Made by a program: the position numbers and the translations under genes | NCBI GenBank assembly: GCA_037447655.1 | Contig: JBBHKE010001156.1 | Coordinates: 138,811-202,810 of the forward strand | Length of the DNA: 64,000 bases | DNA from: Zygnema cylindricum | Taxonomy: Eukaryota; Streptophyta; Zygnematophyceae; Zygnematales; Zygnemataceae | Direction: 5' to 3' | Shown: piece by piece, positions 20,940-32,168 of the stretch | Numbering within the stretch: position 1 is the stretch's first letter | Layout of the letters: the number at the start of each line of letters is the position of its first letter | The notes under the pieces: model-generated | What the model saw: only the letters and a program-made list of their open reading frames with translations | What the model was told of the DNA's origin: nothing | Databases searched by the model: none

Positions 20940-21150
20940 ACAATGGTGTATCGACGACATAATGTAGTCACTGAATGGGTGATGACATACAGTCGAAGCC
21001 GAACCAACGACGAGAAATTTTCATCGCTGAATATCTGACGACGGTTTGTCATCAATTATTCAGCGACGACATAATTTTGTCGCGGAATTGGCGATGACAT
21101 ACTGTCGAAGCCGAACCAGCGTTGAAAATTTCTCGTCGCTGAGCCGACAC
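20940..21150. repeat. Repeats with GACGAC/GTCGTC and CATCGCTG motifs
   Basis: Two diverged copies of a unit of about 115 bp (GACATACWGTCGAAGCCGAACCA near 20983 and 21091) contain TCATCGCTG and CTCGTCGCTG. The same motifs occur at 13970-14170 and 22680-23070. This is the type of subterminal repeat seen in CACTA-like DNA transposons, but I found no CACTA terminus. Confidence 0.55.
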
Positions 21151-21666
21151 AAACATACAAACACACTTATTTTCATATTTTTCCTTCGTGTTATTTACTT
21201 AATAATCCATGACTTTAATGGTGCGTCTCACCGGAGGGGTGAATGCACGGATTTAGTAGCCCATGTTTTTTTTCACAAACCGTAATAAGAGTTACTCAAT
21301 TCGCAATCTCCTCGACAATATTCCAGGTATTCATCCCATTGTTTCTATTTATTTGTCTTTAATTCTTTGTTTCTTCCCTCTCCCTTTCTCTTTTTTTCCC
21401 TCTTTTATATTTTTATTTTAATGCCTTTTTATTTTTCCGTGTAACCAATAACAAGTGTGTGCTATCGCACGGGTCTAAAGAGATGGAACGACAAAATAGT
21501 CTTCCCCCAGTGGTTTGAAGGACCGCAGGTCGTATCAAGCCGATCCCAATGGTCGACAAAAAACAGTCTTCCTCGATAATTGCGAAGGACACAATATGTC
21601 CGAGGAGCTTAGCTGCGTTTTGGTTGCAAAAAATACGGTGCTATAATTTTTTCCATCGAGTGCTAC

Positions 21667-22140
21667 TCACTTGGTGCAACCGGCCGATTCGTTTGAAATA
21701 TCCAAAATAAAGGAAGTTTGGAGTAGGAAGTGGGAAAATTGGAAGATGTCAGGGGTTAGGAATGAATAGTGGTCACAACCCTCTAACCGAGGTTGGTCCG
21801 AAAAGTTATTAGGGTCGAGGAATAGGTATTTTCTCGAGTTGGCAAGGGACTCCATTCGAGAAGTCAACTCATTGAAAGACAAGGATAGGATGGGATATGC
21901 GAGAAAAGCAATGATACAGTGTGGGTTGTCATTGAAAGACGGGACATGGGAGGAGGGAATGCTTACACATCAGTTGCATTGCATCATCAACAAACACCGA
22001 AACCATTTCGATGGCGAAAAAGTGCCACATCTCTTACTAAGGACATGAGAATCCCTCGGAAATTCTCATGATGTTGACGTCGGTACTCAAGAAGAAGAGT
22101 TTACGGTCGAACAATTCACGGAAGGGGACGAATTTTAAGC
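21667..22140 (+). CDS. Unrecognised broken ORF
   Basis: In one frame the plus strand reads EVWSRKWENWKMSGVRNE, a TAG, then SQPSNRGWSEKLLGSRN and an open run through 21839-22048 (MARDSIREVNSLKDKDRMGYARK and beyond). It stops at TGA and reads on as an acidic tail. Composition looks like a real protein that has decayed. No known family is recognised. Confidence 0.25.
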
Positions 22141-22540
22141 CCTTGGGAATGCCTTAGCATTCCCGTGTATTCCTTTATACTGGATTTTAAAGCATAGAAG
22201 AGACATAGTTTTGTAGCTTTTGTTGCTTTGGCTTGTATTACCCGTTTTAAAAGTGATAATAGTGTACGGATTTAGGTGGTACGAGTTACCAAACAATATA
22301 GTAGGGATATTAGGTCACATAGTGGGTCTTTTATTGCAATATTTTAATTTACTTCAATGTGAAATAGGTATGCCAAAACGATGTACAACATGAACCTTTT
22401 ACAATGCATGGTATTCTTTTGGCAATATATAAGTATGTGTAAGAGCTGTGGTTTGTCATGGTCAATGTAAAACTGTGTGTTTATCATTCATTTATGTGAA
22501 ACATTATGTTGTACTTGGTTAATAATTTCTTTATTTTTTA
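22141..22540. other. Non-coding spacer
   Basis: AT-rich; no feature recognised. Confidence 0.35.
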
Positions 22541-22778
22541 GCTTTGATACACAAACTTGTTGTTTTTGACGTTATTCGTACTAGGCGACGAGCGCGCCAC
22601 ATCGCTGGCTGCTGTCGCACCAGTAACATGGATTATGTCATTGTTTTTCCATCATCGTTGTCAGATTATCATGGCATATGGGCTTTTCAGCGAAGACTTT
22701 GCCTCATAGCCGAAGCATTTTTCAGCGATGACAAAACTTATTTAGTGTTTTTTCTTAAACCGTTATATTACTAAATAT

Positions 22779-23069
22779 CAGCGACGATAATTTCTCGTCG
22801 CTGGAAGTTCATAATACATGACAAAAGGAAAAAAAATAACAAAATACCTTGAATCCATTGCTGTAAAATTCAGGGACGAAAATGTCTCGTCGCTGGTTGT
22901 TCAAAATCTATGACAAAAGGAACAAAATAACAAACTACCTTCATTCCATAGATGTGTAATCCAGCGACGAAAATGTCTCGTCGCTGGTATTTCCACAACC
23001 ATTACATTATAAAAAAAAAATATTCTTCCATTTATGTAAAATCCAGCGACGATAATGTCTCGTCGCTGG
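22779..23069. repeat. Array of four 26-27-bp palindromes
   Basis: Four imperfect palindromes of the form CCAGCGACGANAATGTCTCGTCGCTGG lie at 22779-22804, 22871-22896, 22961-22987 and 23043-23069. Spacing is about 92, 90 and 82 bp. Spacers share ATGACAAAAGGAA and are not unique, so this is not a CRISPR. They could be transposase-binding subterminal repeats. Confidence 0.85.
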
Positions 23070-23075
23070 TTGGTA

Positions 23076-23840
23076 AAAATCCATGAGTAGGGGAAAAAAT
23101 TATTCCATAGCGGACGCAAACATATACAAAACAGAATCATTTAGTACAAAACACAAGATAATGATATATAGAGTGCAAAAAATAGTAATAACATATTGTG
23201 CATGATAAAAATATACAATTATCAATCGCAAATTTTGTTATCGTACAAATTGTGTAACTCAAAATTGGCCCTGAAATCATACAATTTTTGATACCTTTCC
23301 ACTTTATCTTGAATCTTCTATCTATTATCTTTTTTAAATTCCAATTTGTAGTAATCATTTCACTATCCTCTTGTGCGTCTAAACAAATTAAAATTTTTAA
23401 ATAACACGATGTCGATAATAAATCAGAAACGTTGGCCCCAACCTGAAAAAAAACAAAAAATTACTTAGATTAAACTGTCAATCCGTTGAAAGTTCCAAGG
23501 ATTTTTCATGGGTTTTTGGAGTTTGTAATACTTTTTTAATTAAATTGTAGTTTAAGCTGGAAAAAAATTAGTTCCCCATTTTTTTATTTTTTTATTCTTA
23601 TTTTTCTAAAATTCAATGTTTAATGATATTTAACGAAAATTAAACAAATGCACATGTTTATGTTTTTGAATCCATTGAGAATAGCAAGTGTGACAATCGT
23701 ATAGATTACAAATCCGACTGTTGTTATAAAAATCTAACACTGAATATAACAAAGGAATACATCTTCCCCCTTCAAATATATTGAGCATTTGTCTTAGCAC
23801 CCTCACCATCAATATTTATAAGCGTCATTAAAATTCAACT
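23076..23840. other. Non-coding AT-rich spacer
   Basis: No gene or element recognised. Confidence 0.35.
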
Positions 23841-23848
23841 AAAATCAA

Positions 23849-24151
23849 TTGGTCAATGGAAAAGGTGAAACAAGGGAAACAAGAGCAAACCACAAAAGAG
23901 CCAATGGTAAGAGAATACGCACTTGCCTGGTCATCAATGGCGGTGTTGGCTTGCAGGAAAATGTTAGCCTTTTCGCACAACAAAACCCTAAAAATGACCT
24001 GTGCGACATAAAATCCATAGAGGTGGAAGAGGAAGCGAGAGATGACGTGGGCGACGTGCAATCTATGGAGGTGAAAGAGGAAGCGAGTCTCTCACAGATC
24101 GCTGTTGGAAAAACAAAGAGATTTTTCAAGATGGCGGAGCATACAAGATGA
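23849..24151 (+). other. Short unassigned ORF with internal duplication
   Basis: An open frame of about 100 codons includes two similar blocks, KSIEVEEEARDDVGDV and QSMEVKEEASL, from a 54-bp duplication near 24006-24110. The opposite strand is also open. With no homologous family or splice context I cannot decide whether it is a gene. Confidence 0.2.
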
Positions 24152-24159
24152 CGGCACAA

Positions 24160-24938
24160 TCGTCAGATTCCACAGGGGAAAAAAAAAAGGGAATGAGCGA
24201 TTGCGATTGGACACAGAAAGCGTGAATTGTGATTGGTCCAAAAAGATTATATTTTATAAGGTCTGTCCGAATGAGAAGGTTGCCTCACGACATATATCAC
24301 CCACGCCAAATGTTGTATTTTATTCTATTTTTGTTAGAATGTTTTCTCTATTTCATGTGCCATTGTGTTAAAAAACCCATATTACAACAAAAAGTTACTC
24401 CTTTCAAGGGGCGTATAATTAATATTTACGCTAAAACAGACGAGGTCATAAATTAGAATACAGTTTTAATGTAATTGTTGCGAAAGTCCCTATTATAACT
24501 GAATTCGCGGAACGCCGAACACCGATTACCAAATTATTACACAAATGAACGAAATCACATGTTCTCGCCGTTATACTATAAACTTGTAACATGTAACTCA
24601 AGGTTAACGTTATCACTGACGACGATGCTGTGGACGGACAAAATATATGCGAACGGATGTTATTCGATGAGTTTCGGTCTTTTTGTTTAGTGCGACTCCA
24701 CGTGCGACCGCGGGTTTATTAAATCGATATTTGTATGTTTTTATTTAAAAAGTACAATATTACACAGCCACACGACGTTCGTACTCCACACTATTTAAAA
24801 CGAACCTATATTAGAAAAAAAAACGCTAATTAAACCTCACCTAAATTAGAATAATGAAAAAATTAGAATCGATTACTCTATTTGATGTGATAGAGTCGAA
24901 ATTTCGAGCGACCGAATTAGAGTAATTTACTCTAATTA
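24160..24938. other. Non-coding spacer
   Basis: No gene recognised. The right end (24939-24955) is the inverted end of a MITE that meets the next MITE head to head. Confidence 0.35.
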
Positions 24939-24956
24939 CGATTCGCGGTGTACAGT

Positions 24957-25157
24957 ACACCGCGAATCGTTATTAGCGTTATGAACTCTATATCGGCACC
25001 TCAAAATTTTGACATTAATACATTAAATAGAATAAACTACACTATTTAAGGACGTGGACCATAATCTGCCACGTCTCCTGGCACTAAATTAGAATGAATT
25101 ACGCTATTTTTTTCTTTACACTAATAATTTCTCAACGCTAATAACGATTCGCGGTGT
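24957..25157. mobile_element. Small MITE with perfect 24-bp TIRs
   Basis: ACACCGCGAATCGTTATTAG and four more bases at 24957-24980 are the exact reverse complement of 25134-25157. The 201-bp element has no coding capacity. Related ends occur at 28291, 30463, 31011, 34424 and about 37340. Confidence 0.8.
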
Positions 25158-25439
25158 ACTTTAGTTACAAAAAATATGGAGCGAAAAAATATGGAGCGAC
25201 GAAGTAAAATATGGAGTGAAACAGATTGTAAAGGTTGACTACCGTCACAGGCATTGTCGACGTATGCAATACAATCGTCACAGACTTTTAACTATTTCGT
25301 TTTTACTCATTGGGACACTTAGAAAACCATGTACGGAGATTCTTCGTTGTAATACAAAGTAGGCTCGTTAAGTTCCAATTACATGAGGAGGAAGCCTCTA
25401 TTCGACTGTATTAAACAAAGGTATATATAACAACAAAAT

Positions 25440-25660
25440 AGAACGAAATTGACAAAACATAAGCGACAAAAGACAAGATGGAGGAATTAAAACGACAAAG
25501 AAAGCGACGTGACCCAAATTGACAAAACATAAGGGACAAAAGGGACAAAGGGACAAAGGGCCAAAGGACTAAGGGACAAAAGGAACAAAGGACAAAGAGG
25601 GGACTAAAGGTACAAAGCACAAAGGGACAAAGGACAAAAGGGACAAAAAACAAGAGAATA
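25440..25660. repeat. GGGACAAA minisatellite
   Basis: Many irregular copies of a 7-8-base GGGACAAA/AGGACAAA unit, densest at 25530-25650. Open frames across it are an artefact of low complexity. Confidence 0.85.
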
Positions 25661-25669
25661 ACGACAAAC

Positions 25670-26628
25670 AAAGCGACGTGACGTTAATGTATTTGACAAT
25701 TTGCAAATCAAATAGGGTACGGCCGAACGCCAAAAAAGTACAGTAATGTAGTTTTGTACAAAAAAGAAACTTCGCACTTGTACGACGCATCGAATGATCG
25801 AACCAACCCTTATTTTTCATAGTTCAGTGGAAATTGTGAAGTGAAAAATTTTAAAACTACCGTACAGTGTATCGCTGTTATTAGTGGAAAAAGTACTTTT
25901 TTGTACAAAGCCGTATTGCTTTTTTTATTTTTTAAAAAAACATGTTTAGCAGAGATTACGCAAGACTCTCCAAATTTTTAAGCGACAATGTCCGCCGTCC
26001 GATTCGCTGTTTTCGAAGCAAACCCTCGTTCTATCCAGTGTCTGGCTAGTGTCCTCCACTGTTTTCAAGGAGGAGACTACACCGTCGATCGTATTTAGCG
26101 TGTATGTTTTTTTTGTCTCTTAAAACATCTTTTCTTCGTACACACATGTCGGATTGTGGATCTGACGGTTCAGATTGAAAGGTTGTATTCTCCGGTCTTA
26201 AATTCCGATTCTTTCAATTCCGATTGGCGGTCTTAAATTGAAAATTGGACAAATGTGTACGGAGATAAGATGTTTTCAGTGGCGAAAAAAACATACACGC
26301 TAAATACGATCGACGGTGTAGCATACTCTAAACGTGTCAAATTTGTACTTTTGTAAAAAAAAGATATGATCCACGGCGGACGAGCCATGACAGCCAAACA
26401 ATCGGCAAAGGCCATGTGCCTTCGTACAGGGTGGATTCAAATCCCACCGAAACCTACGAAAATATCATTGCCGGAGGAATATCCTATGACGCTATTTTTG
26501 ATATCCGTTGACCTTCGCGGAAAGGACTTTGCGTATAGAACAAATTTAATACTTTTTTGTAATTTTTCAATTCTGTCGGTCCGTACAGATACGACGGTCA
26601 TATTTTGTGCATTTGTAATCTTAGACAA
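25670..26628. other. Non-coding spacer
   Basis: No gene recognised. A segment near 26081-26115 (TCGATCGTATTTAGCGTGTATG) recurs inverted near 26290-26315, giving a weak inverted repeat of about 180 bp spacing. Confidence 0.4.
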
Positions 26629-26631
26629 TTA

Positions 26632-27388
26632 GGGTATGTCCCCATGTACTTGTAGCTTAGCGAACTTACTTTGTATTTTAGCGCGGATCCGGCGGACCCG
26701 CTTTTCAAGTGTCCCTATGTGTAAGAGAGTAATCGTAACTTACGTTTGTGACGATTGTATACGTCGACAATACCTGTGACGGTTGTCAACGTCTACAATA
26801 TGTGTTGTCGGACGTTATTTTTTGGAACTGCTTGTGTGACGTCGCATGTCTTACCGTGACACCTGTACCGTTTCACGGTTGAAGAAGTTGCGCTTTGCCT
26901 TTGTGTCTCTTGTCTGCTCGACGTGAAATGGCATCGGAATTTCGAGACCCCTGGAAAAAAAAATCCGTACTGGACGAAAACGGACAAAACCAAACAAATT
27001 GTGTAATTTTCTTTGTCGTATTAAATGCAAACGGACAAAACTTAGCGACTTCCGTACTTTCCTTCGTCTTTGAAAATCGTGTGAAAAACTTCGAAAATTA
27101 CGGCACGTGCGAATATGTGTTCCTATTTGTTTATACAAAATCCCTAGTTTTAAAAAACATCGCGCATGTGTTTTAAAGATAAGGTTGAAGATGACGTTTT
27201 TTGTCCTCGAAGTGGGTCGAAAAACACAAGACGCAAAATTTTCGTTAATCCTAAGTTCGAGGGTGACGCAAATTGTACTTCACAAATTTGCGATTCCTTC
27301 GTACGATTGGAACTTAGGCAGTACGACGCTAAGTTTTACAGGAAAACGTCATAAAAAAACCCTTGCTTATGCACATGGGGACACACCC
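26632..27388. mobile_element. PIF/Harbinger-like MITE, uninterrupted copy
   Basis: TIRs GGGTATGTCCCCATGT and ACATGGGGACACACCC bound 757 bp; flanks are TTA and TCA, consistent with a decayed 3-bp TSD. It is homologous along its length to 10911-12428 and shows the empty site for the solo LTR there. No transposase encoded. Confidence 0.7.
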
Positions 27389-27592
27389 TCATGGTATGGT
27401 TACATCAGACGAAAAGTGAGGTTTAATGCACAGTTTTGTACTTGCCCGTACCATACCGTACTATATTTTCGTGAGTTTCTTGAAAACAATATTACAAAAA
27501 ATAAGATTGCAATTCTCCAAGTATCCGGGAGAAGACGTTGACCGTTCGATTACATTTTGGTCTTCATCCGCAAAGCAATCGCTCCATATGCA

Positions 27593-27652
27593 TCTGTATT
27601 GGTGAACCCACCTCGTGAACCCACCTCACGGAGGTGGGTTCACCAATACAGA
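27593..27652. repeat. Perfect 22-bp inverted repeat (hairpin)
   Basis: The arm at 27593-27614 is exactly complementary to 27631-27652, with a 16-base loop that itself repeats GTGAACCCACCTC. Two alternative hairpins can form. It is not followed by a T-run, so I do not call it a terminator. Confidence 0.85.
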
Positions 27653-28049
27653 ACCAGTCAATTCGCTACACCTGGACGATACACACGTGCGTCGATGAAA
27701 AATGAAAAATTTTACACGCCCCCAAAGTCACGTGCCTTCGGATAAGGTGGACAGAAAGCACTCCGAACAGAAAGTACAGAAAGTACAAATATATCGGGAC
27801 CGTAGACCGTTCGATAACCGATAACTATTGGTATCAGTGTTATCGCGATAAGATTTTTACCGATACACAACACTAGTAACTTGGATCTTTGAAAAAATAA
27901 ATGTCGGTCGCAAACATGCTTACACTAATATAGGTCTCGGTATAAAATCTGACAATTCGTACACAAATCGTACATTCACACGGTCGAAACGTGGCTGTCG
28001 GACGAATATGTGGGAACGGGATTTTTTACAACCTGGTTTTTTTTCCTTT

Positions 28050-28291
28050 TTAGAACGCACATTCTCATGCGTCTGTGGTTAGTAAAACTAATTTATTGTA
28101 ATTTTTAACTTAAAAAGGTACATTTATGTACGGTCCGACACTGACCGTACACAACTCTATTTAAGAGACAACTTACTGAAAACAATCCTAAATAGAATAA
28201 AGAGAATAATAGATTGAATTACACTAATGGAGAATAAAAAAAAAAAACGGGACGGAATTAGTGTACACAACGCTAATAACGATTGGCAGTG
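28050..28291. repeat. MITE fragment related to 30463-31011
   Basis: The right end AACGCTAATAACGATTGGCAG and the internal block GGTACATTTATGTACGGTC match the 30463-31011 element in inverted orientation. The other end is not found. Confidence 0.5.
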
Positions 28292-30224
28292 TAGCTTTCA
28301 CCTGGCTTATGCTCATTTTCAATCTATGGGTATTTTACTAATTATTTTACGGACGCAAACCGATGTAGCATATTAAGTATTTACTACCCATATGACGTTT
28401 GTAATAATTGACCTATTTAAGGTACGATTATCACTGTAGAATACTTTATGCCGTAAACAAAAAAAAAAAAAAAATTGGACCCGACGCTTTAGTCACAAAG
28501 TTGTCCACTTTTTGGCAAACTTGTGTACACAATGTAGAGCTTAAAGTGGAGGAAAACCTTTTTCCTTTTCATGAAGGTATTCTCTCCGGTCGTGCACTCT
28601 TGTCACCTAATGCTCGACACGAAATTCCACCTTTTTCATGCAATTGCTGCGATTGGCATCGAAGCAAGCTACACTGTGAAGCGATAATTTTCTCATATAC
28701 TCCCTCCTCGCTCCTAGTCTAGTGGCCTTCAAAGTCCGTTGGTTCACTTGGTTTTCCTCCACGGGACCTTGGGTGATGTGGTCCTCAAGAATCAGCGTTA
28801 CATACTTGTGTGGCGGCTTGTGACGCAACAGCTTCTAAGGAAACAAATTACGCTCGCGGAGACTCGGCGGACTAGTTGTCCCAATTATCGCGAATAAATT
28901 TGGTTCGTTGGACCGATCTGTTGATGATTTCCTCCTCAACCGTGCAAAGAGAACATTTAAAACCCAAGGTTTAGGGAGTCCTCCCCCGTGCCTTCTCGTT
29001 ACTTTTTACCGTCAACGTGTGCCACTGGCTCTTCAACGAGCGCAAGCCGCAACCCTTCAACGATGAAGCACGGTGGCGGATGACAGGCTAAGCCTTTCAA
29101 ATATTCCACCAATGCATCCAGTCCACATCCACGATCGTCGGGTCTGTGGACTTTAGTTTGTTAGCGTCGTGTAGGTGTTCCCTCTGTGTATTGTCATCTT
29201 TCGTAGATTTGCTTTTGCTTAGGTTTGGCAGGTAAATTTAGCTTTTTCACCTGTTTTCTTTGCCTTAATATGACTTTATATGACGCAATTGCATCATTCT
29301 AACCTTGTCCTTAAAATCCATCCCAAGTTTTTTTTTTTTTTTTAATATTGAGAAATTTGAGGGTTCATATATTTGAGTAAAATAGGTCATTTTAGCAACA
29401 CATAAACTTGCTAGCATGTAAAAGAAAGTGTTGAGCGCAGGCCACGTTTAATCACTGAAGAGGAACTCCCTCTTTCTATCTACGTTCGCGAGGAGAGCGA
29501 GAGGAGCGCCTTTCTCTTTCTCAATTTCCATATTTCGTCTCTCACCCTCCTTGAAACCTTAAAAAAATAAAAAGGAGATCGTAGAGAGAGGAGGAAGAGG
29601 GAAGTGGGGAATTGTGTTAGACGTAGCCGCGTGTATGCCTAGCTGTGCATTCGGGCAATGTCCAATACTTATAAAATGTACACAGGGAAAATTCTACCGT
29701 AGAAAGGTTCTAAATATTTAATCCTAAAATTTTGATTGGTCGGCAAAGGTGATGTGAAGGCTGAAAGGTAGTTTTTTTTCCATCATTTGTGTTCTTGACT
29801 TTTTTCTCCTGTTTTTTTTTATTCTTGGTTTCTTACATTTGTTCCGGGGATCGTGCGATGTGAAAACGTCTAAAACATTGGGAACCACGACCGACATTTT
29901 TTTCGTAAGGCCTTAAAAACGTGCTTAACTTTTGCTGTCGCTAAAGATTTCGTCGCCTCCTACCTATTTTTTGGTTGGGAGGAAACGTGCTCGCGGGTCC
30001 GTTGACTTTTCGTGGAAACGGAGGGCTCTCCGTTTTAAGTGGCAAAATAGCCTTAACACGCGGCCGGGTCTCGCGATTCCCTCGAATCTGTCGGCGGTCT
30101 TACGCTCTCGTTGATCCTCGAGGATCTCTTGGATTCCTAAAACAAACTGTGAAACACAGAGGATAGCGCCGCAAAAGACAGGATTGATTCTCTTTGATCC
30201 AAGAGTTTAAAACTACAAGTAAAC
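28292..30224. other. Non-coding region
   Basis: I find no convincing exon, RNA gene or element in about 1.9 kb. A purine-rich stretch lies at 29575-29610 and pyrimidine-rich DNA just before it. Possibly old degraded repeat DNA. Confidence 0.35.
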
Positions 30225-30227
30225 TTA

Positions 30228-31927
30228 GGGTGACGTTCCATTAGACCGAAAAGTGGGGTTCGTTACTGGATGCCGTACGTTTTCGTACAGAGCCGTACCA
30301 GATTTTTTTTTGTCGGACGAAACATCGTTACTGGAAAGCTGTCAGGAAGCTCCAATGATGTAGGCGTAATTCCTGACCGTTGGATGCTTCACATTATGAG
30401 ATCCGCGAAGCAATCGAGCACATCGTCTAGTGAGAGTTGGGGCCCACTACATGATTGCCATTCACTACACCGCGCATCGTTATTAGTGTTAAAGTCACTA
30501 ATTTGAGTTCTTAAAATTTTGATTTTTTTCTTCAAATAGGATACATGATTTTAATTGTTCCTTGACGTTAATTGAGGTACCGTACAAAATAGCGTAAAGA
30601 ACTAAAGTTCAATAAGATCTAAATAGCGTGGTGTACGGTCAATGTCAGACCGTACATAAATGTACCTTTTCAAGTGAAAATTTTACAAAAAATGAATTAA
30701 ATCGGACGTGTTCGCATAGGAGCGTGCGCTAAAAAAATGGGATTGGTCTGACATGTAAATAAGTCTGACATGTACGGATATTTAAATTTCACTACGATGT
30801 ACGATTTTTTACATTTTGTACGAATACATATAATAATGTATATAATCGTACAGAAAATTCTCCATTTTTGCTGTTCCAAATTAGCGTTAACACTGAAATT
30901 AGAATAAACCTTTTTTTTTTTTTAATTTTCAAATTCTTAATTAGCGTCAATGACGGTAATATTTACTTACACACTATTTAAACTTTGACACTAATAACGA
31001 TGCGCGGTGTACCATTGGTACACGTGAAAAAAAAAAAAAAAATCTACGTTGTTCAAGCGATCACAGGCGTGCACGTCGTACATGCCATGTGCCTCCTGCC
31101 ACGTTGAATGCATGCAGGTCATCACGTGAAAATATCCTCGCACGCTCCGTCTGACATCCGCCGACATTCAAAGTTTGCCGCGACCTTTAAAGTTTGTCGC
31201 GTCTTTTTGCCACTATGATTGGCGCCACATAGGTTACATTCCAGATTCAGAAAATCTCAAAAAAATCTACAAACGGAAAGTCAGAACGACATATCTGTAC
31301 GACCGGAGGTAGTTTATGATTCGTACGTAAAGTTTGCGGTCAAAAACAGACCGGAGGTAGTTTATGATTCGTACGTAAAGTTTGCGGTCAAATTTTGATT
31401 TTGAAAATGGAAATCAAAATTTCGAAACGGAATGGCAAAAAGACGCGGCAAACTTTGAAGGTCGCGGCAAACTTTGAAAGTCGCGGCAAACTTTGAATGT
31501 CGGTGGATGTCAGACGGAGCGTGCGAGGATATTTTCGAACTCACCTACATCCAGCGTGGCAGGCGGCAAATGGCCTTTACGACGTGCACGCCTGTAATCG
31601 CTTGTTCAAAGTAGATATGTATTTTTTTTTGACGTGTACCAATGGCAGTGATCTTGTGGGGGAGAGTTGGGGCCCACTACATGATGTGCCCGATTGCTTC
31701 GCGGATCTCAAAAAGTAAAACATCCCGATTGCTTCGCGGATCTCAAAAAGTAAAACATCCAACGGTCAGAAATTACGCCTACATCATTGGAGCTTCCCGA
31801 CAGCTTTCCAGTAACGATGTTTCGTCTGACAAAATAAAATAAAATTGTACGACTATGTACGGTACTGTACGAAAACGAACGGCGTCCATTAACGAACTCC
31901 CACTTTTCGTCTAATGGAATGTTACTC
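30228..31927. mobile_element. 1.7-kb element with long inverted repeats
   Basis: The left arm (30228-30457 plus 31017-31211) and the right arm (about 31434-31927) are inverted copies of roughly 430-490 bp. Both outer ends are flanked by TTA (30225-30227 and 31928-31930), and the outer termini read GGGTGACGTTCC and GGAATGTTACTC. This fits a foldback or Harbinger-type non-autonomous element. Internal tandem duplications occur at 31301-31396 (48-bp period) and 31690-31760 (36-bp period). It ends only about 100 bp before the ABC gene's first candidate start. Confidence 0.75.
30463..31011. mobile_element. MITE inserted in left arm of the long-TIR element
   Basis: Ends CTACACCGCGCATCGTTATTAG and CTAATAACGATGCGCGGTGTA are inverted repeats. 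CCATT flanks both sides (30458-30462, 31012-31016), while the intact right arm has one CCATTGG at the matching position. 549 bp, non-coding. Confidence 0.75.
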
Positions 31928-32168
31928 TTAGCCTAATCGGAATCTGCTCCATTTTGCAGATTTCTAGGTACTGTACTGTACTTTTTATGGACGTAATAGG
32001 CTGTTTTATGGACGTAATAGGCTGTTGCCCTTAACTGCACAGAAACAGGTCGTAACTAGGGAGGATGTTTTGTACTTGCTCAGTTCGTTCCCACCCAATA
32101 TCCAACGACTTTTACTGAACTGTTCTTTTCCACCCTACTTGTTCTTTTCCTCCCTACTTGCAGCTGTT

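Noticed and set aside
22779-23069. CRISPR-like array
   Set aside because: Only four palindromic repeats, spacers are similar to each other and of 60-70 bp, in a eukaryotic genome with no cas genes.
25411-25820. Hydrophobic ORFs (LSFVPFVP repeats) on the minus strand
   Set aside because: They arise from the GGGACAAA minisatellite.
32025-32168. Upstream in-frame Met as definite ABC start
   Set aside because: Possible, but TTTTCCTCCCTACTTGCAG at 32146-32164 could be a splice acceptor of a 5' UTR intron, so the start at 32169 is the safer choice.
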